From the NCBI GenBank assembly GCA_039602395.1, contig JBCNJP010000008.1, positions 17,366,354 through 17,430,353 on the forward strand: a stretch of DNA of 64,000 bases, read 5' to 3'. Positions 21,801 through 30,971 of the stretch are shown here, piece after piece; position 1 is the stretch's first letter, and every line of letters begins with the position of its first letter. The stretch is from Deinandra increscens subsp. villosa. Taxonomy: Eukaryota; Streptophyta; Magnoliopsida; Asterales; Asteraceae. Both the position numbers and the translations under genes were made by a program. A model generated the notes under the pieces. The model was given only the letters and a program-made list of their open reading frames with translations, made no database searches and was not told where the DNA came from.

Positions 21801-24532
21801 TGTTAACTGTTTTTTTTTTTACAAAACTGTTTAAAAAACGTTATTAAAGAAAAAACTGCTTGAAAAACGTTTTTTTTTTAAACTGTTAACAACTTTAAAA
21901 AAAAAAACTTAAAAAAAAACTGTTTAAAAAAAATACTGTTTTTAAAAAAGTGATTTAATGTTTTTGTTATTTTATTAAAATAATTGTTTTGAAAATAAAC
22001 TATGTTTTTTATAAAAAGTAATTTTATAGGGGTGGAATATGACATTTGTAAATATGAAATTTCAGCGGGGTGTAACAAGTAACAAGGGTTACGAATAGCC
22101 ACATGTTTCCTTTTAAGGAAATGCTCTTTTAACTGTTTAACTGTCAGATAGCAAGTCTGAAAATATATTACCGTAGACGTGGCAAAATGAGCTAGGTAAG
22201 GGCTGCCACGGGATTGTTTCAAGAAATTAATTTTAGGTATGGGGTTGGGTTCGTCTAAATAAAATTCTCCCCATCAAGATTTTTCAATGTCATATGTGAG
22301 ATATGCTTACGAAGATCATATTATTTCAATGATAAATACCTTTTGAATAAGATAACTTGGAAGGTTTATACATTGAAAGTACACTTTTGGTGATTATATG
22401 ATCTATTTGACATGTTTCCTTTTAATGAAATGCTCTTTTAACTGTCAGATAACACTCTGAAAATAGGTTACTGTAGGCAAAATGAGCTAGGTAAGGGCTC
22501 TCACAGGATTGTTTCAAGAAATTAGTTTTAGGTATGGGGTTGGGTTCGTGTTCGTCCAAACAAAATTCTCCCCATCAAGATTTTTCAATGTCATATGTGA
22601 GATATATATCCTTACAAATATCATATTATTTCAGTAGGGTATAACTTTTTTGAATAAATTAAATAAGAAGGTTTAATGCATTAAAAATACACTTTGGATG
22701 AATTTCAGCCCATTAGACCGTTTTCCTTAAGTTATTTTATTATCATATATCTTACCTTGTTGACCCCATCAGAGATAGAACATAACCTGAATAACCTGAA
22801 TAGACCTGCATTATTGGGCAGTATGATAACAGTAAAATGCTTCATTTACATACTTTATTTTGTCTTATCTTGATATCTTTTTGCTGTTTGCAGCTCGGCT
22901 GCTATGTTCCTTGTGAAAAGTGTGTTCTGTCACCTGTGGATATCATTTTTACACGTCTTGGTGCTACTGATCGTATAATGACCGGTGAAAGTAAGTTTCT
23001 AATTAGATGTGAATATTGTTGTTAGTTACTCACAAAATGGACATTCATATGAAGAACTTTTATCACCAATAAAATGAAAAGTAATAGAAAAGCTCCTCTA
23101 ATTTAGAACTCCTGTCTTGCAGAATATGTCTTCCAATTCCAATTTCATGTGGCCCTAATAGTTTTATAACTGATTTAGTATCTTTGTTATATATGAATTG
23201 ATTCGTTTCATGGGTCAAACGTAACAAAAATAAAAACCTTAAAAAGAAAAATCTTAAAAGGAAAATACCTAAGAAATCACTATGTAAATTGATCAGATAA
23301 TCATCAGACTAATATAATTCTTGTAAATATATTTGTCACACCAGTTATTTGTAAAAGTTAATGCTTTTGGACAAGTGTTATTACTTTGTTAACTTCTTGA
23401 CTCCCCCACCCCTTGTCTCTAGGTACCTTTCTCATTGAATGTACAGAAACAGCATCAGTATTGCAAAATGCATCTCAAGATTCTCTTGTTATTCTTGATG
23501 AACTGGGCCGAGGAACAAGCACCTTTGATGGATATGCTATTGCTTATGCTGTAAGTATTAAACTTCCAAATATGCTATATGCTTCCAGAATAGTGGTTAA
23601 GGGTTTAGGGTTGCATTTCCATGTTTCTTTAAGATCACTCGATCCGGGCCATATTTTATCTCCACTGGTTATAAGTCTCGCTTGAGTAGCATACTACTAT
23701 TCACATTCTTACAATCTTTTAAGTTGCTTTACTTCAAAAATATATATCTACTATTCTTTTTAATTATATTTAATAGATTTGCTATATATAAGATAAATAT
23801 TAGGCAATGGTTTTTGATATGTGCCACTTGTGTACATCATTGATAACACTATAATGGCCAATTTTTTACAAAAATCCACATATGCAAAAACTGGTCCAGA
23901 CCAGCTTGTTCTTGGTTTTAGAGTTTGTAAAAACAGGTTCAGTTCTGGTCTGAAACTAACCTGAATCTGTTAGACTAAACCCAAACCTGTGAAAATGTGG
24001 TGTTAGGTTCTTGTCGTATCAGTAACTCACACCTTTCTGTGCAATGCAGGTGTTTCGTCATCTTGTTGATAAAGTGAACTGTAGATTGTTATTTGCAACA
24101 CATTACCACCCGCTCACAAAAGAATTTGCAACCCACCCACATGTTACACTACAACACATGGCTTGCTCCTTCAAACCCATATCCAATAACTCGCCTTCAG
24201 CTAACCAACAGCTACTTTTTCTCTTCCGCCTAGCTGCTGGTGCCTGCCCAGAAAGCTACGGGATGCAAGTGGCATTAATGGCTGGAATCCCAAAAAAGGT
24301 GGTGGAAGCCGCCACAAAGGCGGCAGAAGTTATGAAAACAAAGATCGGAGTTAATTTCCAGTCGAGTGAACGGCGGTCGGAGTTTTCGACTTTGCATGAA
24401 GATTGGTTAAAAACTGTTTTAACTGTTTCAAAAACTGATGATGGTCACTTTGAAGATGGTGATGAAGATGATGTGTTTGATACATTGTTCTGTTTGTGGC
24501 ATGAGCTTAAATGCTCAAATCAAATGCTGTGA
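9870..24532 (+). CDS. MSH7: DNA mismatch repair protein MSH7 (17 exons)
   Basis: MutS homologue that pairs with MSH2 to recognise base-base mismatches in the nucleus. Exons by splice-site reading: 9870-10228, 10456-11017, 11947-12042, 12190-12245, 12878-12944, 13307-13402, 14411-14542, 15143-15176, 15582-15629, 15812-16011, 16766-16892, 17349-17626, 19360-19554, 20770-21183, 22894-22990, 23423-23550, 24050-24532. These total 3372 nt, in frame, for 1123 residues. The N-terminus has a PCNA-interacting motif (Q4xxI7xxF10L11). The mismatch-reading GKFYEL motif (Phe310, Glu312) spans the exon 2/3 junction. Walker A GPNMGGKST is at about 867-875 and Walker B LVILDE at 942-947. There is no Tudor domain, and the N-terminal RGTDTPPEK and RRPDDPLYD phrases separate MSH7 from MSH6. 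Intron 11 has a GC donor (CAG|GCAAGT). The start is the first ATG, immediately before the PIP box. It appears intact. Confidence 0.95.
13771..14190. repeat. Decayed MITE-like insertion in MSH7 intron 6
   Basis: Starts GGAGGTGGCAATTTATACCC and carries the phrases TTGGGTCAACTTGGGTTATG, GCCCAACCTGACCTG and CCAAACCTGTTTTGATCC. The same phrases recur in other introns of this gene and at 25486. The 3' boundary is unclear. Confidence 0.45.
15237..15525. repeat. MITE-like insertion in MSH7 intron 8
   Basis: Begins AGAGGTAGCACTTTCGACCC and ends CCGTCCATTTTGTCACTTCC. The ends are imperfect inverted copies of each other (GAGGTRRCA type) and resemble the elements near 13771 and 16953. Confidence 0.5.
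16020..16680. repeat. MITE-like family sequence in MSH7 intron 10
   Basis: Starts CAGAGGTGGCATTTCTGAG and a second GGGGTGGCAATTCATG. It contains repeated TAACCCAACCTG and GGTTGATCAGGTCAACTGG phrases and ends AAGTTACCACCTAACC. It is probably two overlapping, decayed copies of the same family. Confidence 0.45.
16953..17290. repeat. MITE-like insertion in MSH7 intron 11
   Basis: Starts AGAGATGACAATATAACCC and ends CCCATTTTGTAACCTGTAC, giving imperfect inverted ends. The internal ATGGGTTGACCTGGGTTATA is shared with the copies at 13771 and 25486. Confidence 0.5.
18784..19287. repeat. 252 bp tandem duplication in MSH7 intron 12
   Basis: Copy 1 spans 18784-19035 and copy 2 spans 19036-19287, head to tail, with only a handful of substitutions (for example GCATTATAT/ACATTATAT). 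Both contain the TCTCTCTCTCACGATAG phrase and end CTCATAATCTGTAAT. Confidence 0.93.
19591..20158. repeat. 284 bp tandem duplication in MSH7 intron 13
   Basis: Copy 1 (19591-19874) and copy 2 (19875-20158) share AATTCATAGTGATA, AATCATGACGTGGCATG and AACTGGTCAAGTTGGTTG with few differences. They adjoin exactly. Confidence 0.92.
20387..20702. repeat. 158 bp tandem duplication in MSH7 intron 13
   Basis: Copy 1 starts at 20387 with AAAACTGTTCCGAATG and copy 2 at 20545 with AAAACTGTTCTGAATG. Both run to GGTTGATGTATATTGT. Differences include a short T-run and a TG microsatellite. Confidence 0.9.
21540..21960. repeat. AT-rich array of ACTGTTTAAAAAACGTT-like units in MSH7 intron 14
   Basis: Many imperfect repeats of roughly AAAACTGTTTAAAAAACGTT with variable A/T runs, including T8-T10 and A9 homopolymers. 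It is flanked by ordinary intron sequence. It could be an expanded low-complexity repeat or a region prone to consensus error. Confidence 0.8.
22102..22640. repeat. Direct duplication (~235 bp, offset 309 bp) in MSH7 intron 14
   Basis: Copy 1 (22102-22345) and copy 2 (22411-22640) share CATGTTTCCTTTTAA, CAAAATGAGCTAGGTAAGGG, TAGGTATGGGGTTGGGTTCG and CCCATCAAGATTTTTCAATG. Parts of the flanking GATAAATACCTTTTGAATAA also occur at 21390, so three staggered copies may exist. Confidence 0.85.
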
Positions 24533-25485
24533 GGCAAACGAGAGTGAATAGTCAAATGTAGTCAAAATTATGTTAACAAGCAAATTGTCCTATCAAGTGC
24601 ATTGCATTGCCTTGCCTTGCCTTTTGAGATCTTATGTTTATTAGAAAGGTTATGATCACTTTTTGTAACAGAGATGGTAATTTGGTCTAATCAACAGTAT
24701 TCTTATGTTTAATTCTTTTATTTTGTGCTTATATATGGTTCATGTAATGCCACACGTGCTTTTATACAGCTTATATAAAGTCATATATGACGCACTATCC
24801 ATACAGACCTGGCTTAACAAAACTCACGTTTTTGGCCAATTCCACAACACCATCTACTCAGAAATCACCTTTACATCAAACAGATGATATTATCACGTTG
24901 AAAAATATGTCTTCTTGTTTCAGAAGATGAATCATTTGGTAAGGATAAACCTTCTGTTTATCACGACTTTATTTTAACACAAATATTCTTGATTCTTAAA
25001 AGGAGACGGTTTGAGCAGGATCAATTGTCCGAAATGATTTTGTAAACTCAGATTTATAAACATCAAGTTTGTAAAAGGACAACTGCTCCAAACAAGTTGT
25101 ACAAATTGAAAAGCTAAACAACAAATACCATACAGCCCAGATGAACAATCTACTTCATCAGGTGCTACAAGATTTGTTACCTTCAAATCTAGAACATGGC
25201 TTTTCTCCTCAAGATATTGTTTGGTTGTCTAATCCTCTCCAACAGAAGCATTATTGTAAAAATCAACAGCGGCAGCAACTCTGCAATATTAGATCCACGC
25301 TAGATATAAAGAACTGATATCACCTTAAACATATCATTATTTAGTGCATGTATATTGAAGAAAAATGGTGAAATACCCAAGATTTGAACAGATTTGACAA
25401 GTTGAAGAAACCATTCCTGAATCATATTGGCACTCGTACTATCCCCCCCATCAATTCGAACCCTATTACTCAGATATGGCTAGGA
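24533..25485. other. MSH7 3' flank; no gene recognised
   Basis: Noncoding sequence follows the MSH7 stop. Around 25150-25300 the minus strand has a coding-like phrase (RVAAAVDFYNNASVGED) followed by a stop, between splice-like AG and GT dinucleotides. It may be a relic of another gene, which I cannot identify. Confidence 0.4.
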
Positions 25486-25605
25486 TCATAGGTGGTAATT
25501 TTTACCCATTTACTTTTGCATGGGTTGACTTGGATTATGTTTTAATTTGCACTGGGTCAAACGAGTAAAATGAAAAAAATAACCTTTTGGTTCAATACCC
25601 AAAAC
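25486..25605. repeat. MITE-like fragment, same family as in MSH7 introns
   Basis: Contains GGTGGTAATTTTTACCC, GCATGGGTTGACTTGGATTA and CACTGGGTCAAACGAGTAAA, matching the pattern of the 13771 copy. Confidence 0.5.
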
Positions 25606-25734
25606 AATCACCTTCTTTTCAATCTCAAGAAAAATGTTAAAAAAAGTAATATAAATGAGAAATTTTTTTTTAAATGTAAATGAGAACTATCTGAATGAAT
25701 TACGATAAAAAGGAACCCTCCAAGAGGGAAGCTT

Positions 25735-25920
25735 AGAAGGGACGGGAGGGGGCGACCGCCCCCTCTGTTTTTTCGTCCATAAGTACATATTTTCACTAAT
25801 TTATGTACAAAAAATTTATATATATTCCGTATCGCCCCCTCAGATATATTGAGTATCGCCCCCTCTGTAGAATTTCTGAACTTCGTCCCCTCGGGGTTTT
25901 CTTTAAAGCTTCGCCATTGG
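25735..25920. repeat. GC-box repeat with perfect 8 bp hairpin
   Basis: GAGGGGGC / GCCCCCTC with a 4 nt loop lies at 25746-25765. CGCCCCCTC recurs at about 25833 and 25855, with a related CGTCCCCTC at about 25884. This looks like the end of a decayed transposon rather than a gene. Confidence 0.55.
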
Positions 25921-26399
25921 AACCCTCGACATTTAATGGAAATAACCCTAGGACACCTATATCGTGCCGATGAGCCATAAATTAATAAGCCCTAATAAAT
26001 ACTATATACAATTAGCTCTCCCCCTCAGGTTGCAAAATGGACATAGATGTTAATCAAGCCCAACTTGTTACAAATAAAATTTATCCGTGTTTTCCGAAAA
26101 GGTTATGTAAAGATATATGCAAGTTGAAAATCCGTCTTCATATGAATCGTCTAAATAGATGGAGGGATTTTTCGAGTGTCTACTACACGATCCATGATTA
26201 GATGAAAATTAATCTCTACGGGTTTCATCTTCTCATGAAATACTTGAATCGCGGCTATGTATCGTTGTCTGGCTATCACAATATAACAGCAGTAAGTCAT
26301 TGTGAGAAGGATAAAAGGTGACTGCTATTTTGTTTAGTAATTTGACTTGTTAAACAAAGACTATTAGTAATTTGATCTTGTGAGGATCAATCGTCAATT
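25921..26399. other. No gene recognised
   Basis: Moderately AT-rich sequence with no ORF of note. The phrase CTCCCCCTCAGGTTGCAAAATGG resembles sequence often found in copia-type elements, but I see no LTR pair or coding domain. Confidence 0.35.
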
Positions 26400-26509
26400 C
26401 GACCTGGTGAGCATAGTAGTCAAAGGCAACTTGGACACGCGCACCTAGGCTCCATCGACCTAGTGAGCATAGTAGTCAAAGGCAACTTGGACGCGCACCT
26501 AGGCTCCAA
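26400..26509. repeat. Two tandem 54-56 bp units
   Basis: Copy 1 (26400-26455) and copy 2 (26456-26509) share GAGCATAGTAGTCAAAGGCA and GCGCACCTAGGCTCCA. The second lacks two bases of the ACACGCGC stretch. Confidence 0.9.
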
Positions 26510-27576
26510 GGTGAGATGAAATGAGGCCGAACAGCCTCGTGGTTACCAAGGCGATGGTGGGCGCCTTAATTAGAAAAGCGGTGCTCAGGCACGAGCACCT
26601 TGCTCCAGCGGCTTCTTCTAGACGTGGGCACAATTCAAGCGAGGGCTTCACCAGCAAACGCAGACTGTACTTTTTTTGCTTTTTAAATTTTTTTTTCTTG
26701 CTTTGGCTGATGGATAATACATCTGCTTTTATTCTCATTTAATCCTAAAAAGGGCATTCTTACTCGATACTCCAGAATCTCTTATTCCTCTCTTTTTACT
26801 CAGTATCAAGAATCAAAATCAGGATCAACATTGCTTCTTTCGACTATATTCTTCTCCCCTTCACTCCTTTTACTTCTTCTGTTTTCCCTCCTCTGATCAG
26901 CACTCAGCAGCAACATAAGGTGAGTATTTTAGTTTTACTTGTTCTTCGGGTCTTCGTCTTCCATATCAATAATTCAATTTGCAACAACACATCTTACTTT
27001 ACAAAGTTCGTATAATCAAAAGGCGAGTTTGGGAAACATGTTCATTAGTGAAAAATGGCCGGATAGTAAATGGGAAAAGGAAGTGAAAGAAAAGAGAACT
27101 AATAGACATGTATTCACACCTTTTTTGAACAATGTTCTTTCACTCTTATGATTATGTGCCCTATTGTTCAAGTACTTCGCCTTATTAACAATGATAAAAC
27201 CCGACAAGGGGTAATGTATATGAAGCTATGGAGAGAGCTAAGGAAGCAAATGCAAATTGCAATGACTTCAGAAATGGACAACAATGATTATGTTGTATAT
27301 TAGAAACACATTTAAATTAAGGACTAATTTGTTTTTTGTAAGAGATTTATGTCCGAATCTGAATACCACTTGTGGTTCAAATGTCTGAAATCTGAATCAT
27401 TAAAGCTGTTTGTTTTTTGTACAACATCTGAACATTAATAAACGTCATTTTACCATGCGGTAAATCTATTTGTTTAACCAAAGGATATGGTGGCATTTTC
27501 ATAGTTATAACCAAAACAAAGATATAATCCTTTGCATTGTTACACATGTTAATCACAGTCTTTTGCCCCATAAATC
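26510..27576. other. Noncoding flank of the gypsy-type element
   Basis: Short GC-rich stretch at 26520-26670, then AT-rich DNA with no supported gene. Short ORFs on both strands show no family similarity that I recognise. Confidence 0.35.
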
Positions 27577-27864
27577 TGATACGAATTTGCTAATATCTAA
27601 TGGGTTACAGCTGCTAAATGGGTTGAAGACTGGGTCAAAGAAGAGTGGCTGAGTGGGGGAGCTAAAATAGGATAACTGCCCCACTCTCTTGGGGTGTTTA
27701 ATTAGGAGTTTTGTTTTTAGTTTTCTTGTCTTGGTTGATTTTAGAATACGTATTTCTGTATTGGAGACTTGCCATCTCGAATTTGGCTTTGTTTTTGGTG
27801 ATAATCATTAGATTATCATCTTTCAATTTTAGTTCTATCTTGTTTAAATTCTGGATACCTATCA
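27577..27864 (+). repeat. 5' LTR of gypsy-type element
   Basis: 288 bp, starts TGATACGAATTTGC, ends GGATACCTATCA. Differs from the 3' LTR by one base. Confidence 0.93.
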
Positions 27865-27890
27865 TTTGGTTCCATTGCCGGGAAACGAAG

Positions 27891-29558
27891 ATGGTGCAGA
27901 CCCGGAATTCATCAGAAGGTGCAACCCCTGAAGCGATGGCTACTCAATTGAACGCTATCATGTCCAAACTTGAAACGATGAACAATGATATCGTGACTCT
28001 GAAGGCCCAATCGAAGGACAAAGGAAGGGGAAATTACGCCCGAAGTGACGAATCTGATAGTAATTGGCGGCACTTTCCGCATCACAGACCGTACAACAAG
28101 ATCGATTTTCCTTCCTTTAATGGTGGTGATCCCCGTGGTTGGATCCTTAAAGCTGAGAAGTATTTCAACTATTATAACATACCGGACCAGGAAAAGGTTG
28201 ATGTTGCTACCCTACATCTCGAAGGTGATGCGCTTGACCTTTATTCATGGCTTTCTTCTGATCAGCCTTTGAGTTTCTGGGAGGAGATGGTTCATGCCTT
28301 TCAAAAGAATTTTGGACCAGCAGAGTTTCAAAATCCTGATGAACACCTCTGTAGCATCAAACAAACTGGATCGGTGCAGGAGTATCGGCAAGAATTCGCT
28401 AAGCGGTCGTCGAGGGTCTCAAACTGGCCAGATCATTGCCTTCTTGGGGTCTTCCTAAACGGTTTAAAAGAGGAACTGAAGTCCAACGTGCGCATTCACA
28501 AACCCAGAACTGTTTACAGCGCCATGAGTCTAGCCTTAGAATACGAAAACAAGGTTAATCACAAACAACCTTTCAAATCTGCAATGGTGACAGCCCCTAT
28601 CAAATCAGAATCAAGTTCCTCTTCCTCCAACCCTTTTACTGCTGCTGGAACACCACATAAATCGACAGAATTTCACATTTCTGAGACAGAAAAGCAAGGA
28701 CGATTGCTGCGCGGAGAATGTTTTCGCTGTGGGGATAAGTACAGCCCTGGGCACCGGTGCAAGATTGGTAATTTTAAACTCTTGGAGGCTGCTGGAGAAG
28801 AGCTGGAGACAGGTGTTCAAAGAGATGTTAATCAGGTTGACATTACTGAAGAAACAGCTGAAATCAGTCTACATGCTCTCTACGGGGAACCCCATACAAC
28901 TACTATGAAATTTCACGGGTCGATGCACAATACAAAGGTCCTAATTTTGATTGATAGTGGGTCAACTCACAACTTTATTTTTGATACGTTGGTTCACGAG
29001 ATGAAGTTATTGACTCAGTTCATGACTCCCTTCGGTGTTCAAATAGGAAACGGGGACATTATTCGTTGCAATCGCATATGCAAGGACATTTCCATCCAAC
29101 TGTGTGACCTCACCATCACTCAAGATTTCTTTCCTTTTGCTTTAGGCGGAGCTGATGTTGTCTTGGGGATTCAATGGTTATCCACATTGAATACTATACA
29201 AGCAAATTGGAAGGATATGTTTTTGGTCTTTTCCGTTGCAGGAAAAACACATAGGCTGCAAGGATCAGAGGTGGGAAAGCAGGCACATCCGACATTCCAG
29301 CAGCTGCACATAGGCTCCTGCACACCAGGTTCATCGGTGGCAACAGCTTGGAACAGCTCCTACAAACAATCACAGGCAGATGGAAAAATGCAGTGCTGGG
29401 TTTTTGATATTGGGTCACAACGGCAAGCTAATACAACTTTAGTTCGACTTGAGGACAAGTCGTCTCTCCGGGCTGGAAGTAATGATACGAATTTGCTGAT
29501 ATCTAATGGGTTACAGCTGCTAAATGGGTTGAAGACTGGGTCAAAGAAGAGTGGCTGA
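27891..29558 (+). CDS. Ty3/gypsy-type Gag-protease polyprotein (truncated, runs into 3' LTR)
   Basis: 555 residues from the ATG just downstream of the primer-binding region (MVQTRNSSEG). The Gag domain (about 55-260) contains FPSFNGGDPRGWILKAEKYF, typical of the retrotrans_gag family. The zinc knuckle begins at Cys277 (CFRCGDKYSPGHRC, a variant spacing). The aspartic protease active site LIDSGST has its Asp at 355. The protein continues through VVLGIQWLSTL, where autonomous elements go on to reverse transcriptase. Here about 100 residues follow and the ORF terminates inside the 3' LTR. A deletion of pol is inferred. The frame is open, so the protein could be made. An upstream in-frame ATG in the LTR is unlikely to be used. 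Confidence 0.88.
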   Translation: MVQTRNSSEGATPEAMATQLNAIMSKLETMNNDIVTLKAQSKDKGRGNYARSDESDSNWRHFPHHRPYNKIDFPSFNGGDPRGWILKAEKYFNYYNIPDQEKVDVATLHLEGDALDLYSWLSSDQPLSFWEEMVHAFQKNFGPAEFQNPDEHLCSIKQTGSVQEYRQEFAKRSSRVSNWPDHCLLGVFLNGLKEELKSNVRIHKPRTVYSAMSLALEYENKVNHKQPFKSAMVTAPIKSESSSSSSNPFTAAGTPHKSTEFHISETEKQGRLLRGECFRCGDKYSPGHRCKIGNFKLLEAAGEELETGVQRDVNQVDITEETAEISLHALYGEPHTTTMKFHGSMHNTKVLILIDSGSTHNFIFDTLVHEMKLLTQFMTPFGVQIGNGDIIRCNRICKDISIQLCDLTITQDFFPFALGGADVVLGIQWLSTLNTIQANWKDMFLVFSVAGKTHRLQGSEVGKQAHPTFQQLHIGSCTPGSSVATAWNSSYKQSQADGKMQCWVFDIGSQRQANTTLVRLEDKSSLRAGSNDTNLLISNGLQLLNGLKTGSKKSG

Positions 29559-29770
29559 GTGGGGGAGCTAAAATAGGATAACTGCCCCACTCTCTTGGGG
29601 TGTTTAATTAGGAGTTTTGTTTTTAGTTTTCTTGTCTTGGTTGATTTTAGAATACGTATTTCTGTATTGGAGACTTGCCATCTCGAATTTGGCTTTGTTT
29701 TTGGTGATAATCATTAGATTATCATCTTTCAATTTTAGTTCTATCTTGTTTAAATTCTGGATACCTATCA
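29483..29770 (+). repeat. 3' LTR of gypsy-type element
   Basis: 288 bp copy of 27577-27864. It is preceded by the purine-rich GGGCTGGAAGTAA, a weak polypurine tract. The gag-protease ORF ends at 29558 within it. Confidence 0.93.
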
Positions 29771-29783
29771 GAATCACAGTATA

Positions 29784-29847
29784 AAGTATAGTAGTACACA
29801 ATGTTCTAATTAAGGAAGTATAGTAGTACACAATGTTCTAATTAAGG
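29784..29847. repeat. 32 bp tandem duplication
   Basis: AAGTATAGTAGTACACAATG and the following 12 bases are repeated exactly head to tail, immediately beyond the gypsy-type insertion. Confidence 0.93.
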
Positions 29848-30971
29848 AAACTCATTCAAAAAATGAAAACTTTGAGATTTCAATTTTTAATTAGAAGATG
29901 AGTATATCTGAAACCTAACAAACACCCAATCTAACTACCAATAATTCCAACAAAAACATGATTCCATCAAAACACAAAGAAGTGAGAGATTGATATCATA
30001 CCAATGGTAAACACTTTAAGAAAATGAGTGATAAACAACGACATAAAAGCAAAAAGAAGAGGGAGATTCGACGGCAAAAAGGACGATTCTCATGAGTAAG
30101 AACGAAGACTAGAAGATGCATCCACCACTATAGTCACCTCATCCATTACGATAACGAACTCAAAATCTCCTCTTCTTCCTGAAAATCATGTAGATCTTCC
30201 TAAACACTCATACATCAACGACACCGGTTGTTTAGTGGTATGAAACTAAAATAAGATCGCTATAAATTAACTGTACTGCACTCGGATAAAATGGATGACG
30301 GAATTGCAATCAACAAAGAGTTTCGTCACTTTTCTCCGGCATGGGTGGACGCCGGCGACCGAGTGATCAGCGGTTGAGTGCTTTTGTCGGTGTCAAATGT
30401 CGACTTCTATTTGTTATGTGATTGGCAGAATCGGGGGTGTAACCAGTCTATGGGTTGTTTGGGATTGCTTCTAAATTGGGACGGGTGTTAAGGGTTAAGA
30501 GGCGTATAGATGTATTTTTAGGTCTTGGTAATTTAGAGTTTATTAAGAGTTAGATCCCTTAAGAGCAAGTAAAAAACAAACAGCCATTTGTCTTAAAACG
30601 TCTGACCGAATCAGACCTAAGAGCTTATTAAAAGCTTTTTGTGAAAAACAAAAAGGTCCTAAATATCCTCAAATCTAGAAGCAAAAACTAGTTGGCTATA
30701 GACAGAAAGGAACAAAGAGGCTTAACGAATTATTCTAATAAACCATAGCATATCTTGCTTTCATAGCTAAGATATTTGGCATCAAGAGTCCAAACAATAA
30801 ATACTACAGATTCAAATTTTTTGTTTTAAAAATTAAAATAGTTTGATGTTGTTTTAATCGGGTCTATTCACAGATCAATGGGTCAAGTTAACAAATCAAC
30901 CGATAATGAATCGAACATAGAATATACTTTAAGAAAGATAAAAACTAATATAGATGAAAGACATACCTCTT
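29848..30971. other. 3' flank of the desulfhydrase gene; no gene recognised
   Basis: AT-rich DNA with a purine-rich patch at 30040-30110. It includes the 3' untranslated region of the minus-strand desulfhydrase and probably old transposon sequence. Confidence 0.35.

Larger units (their letters stand above)
27577..29770 (+). mobile_element. Young gag-protease-only Ty3/gypsy-type LTR element
   Basis: Two 288 bp LTRs (27577-27864 and 29483-29770) bracket one ORF. I find only one mismatch between the LTRs (A/G at 27592 versus 29498), so the insertion is recent. The ends are TGATA...TATCA. Flanking bases are AAATC before and GAATC after, consistent with a 5 bp target duplication with one change. 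A primer-binding-like TTTGGTTCCATTGCCGGGAA follows the 5' LTR and resembles a degenerate tRNA-Asp type. The element lacks reverse transcriptase, RNase H and integrase, so it is non-autonomous. Confidence 0.9.

Noticed and set aside
9870..24532. MSH6 rather than MSH7
   Set aside because: There is no Tudor domain after the PIP box, the total length is 1123 residues, and the N-terminal phrases match the MSH7 branch.
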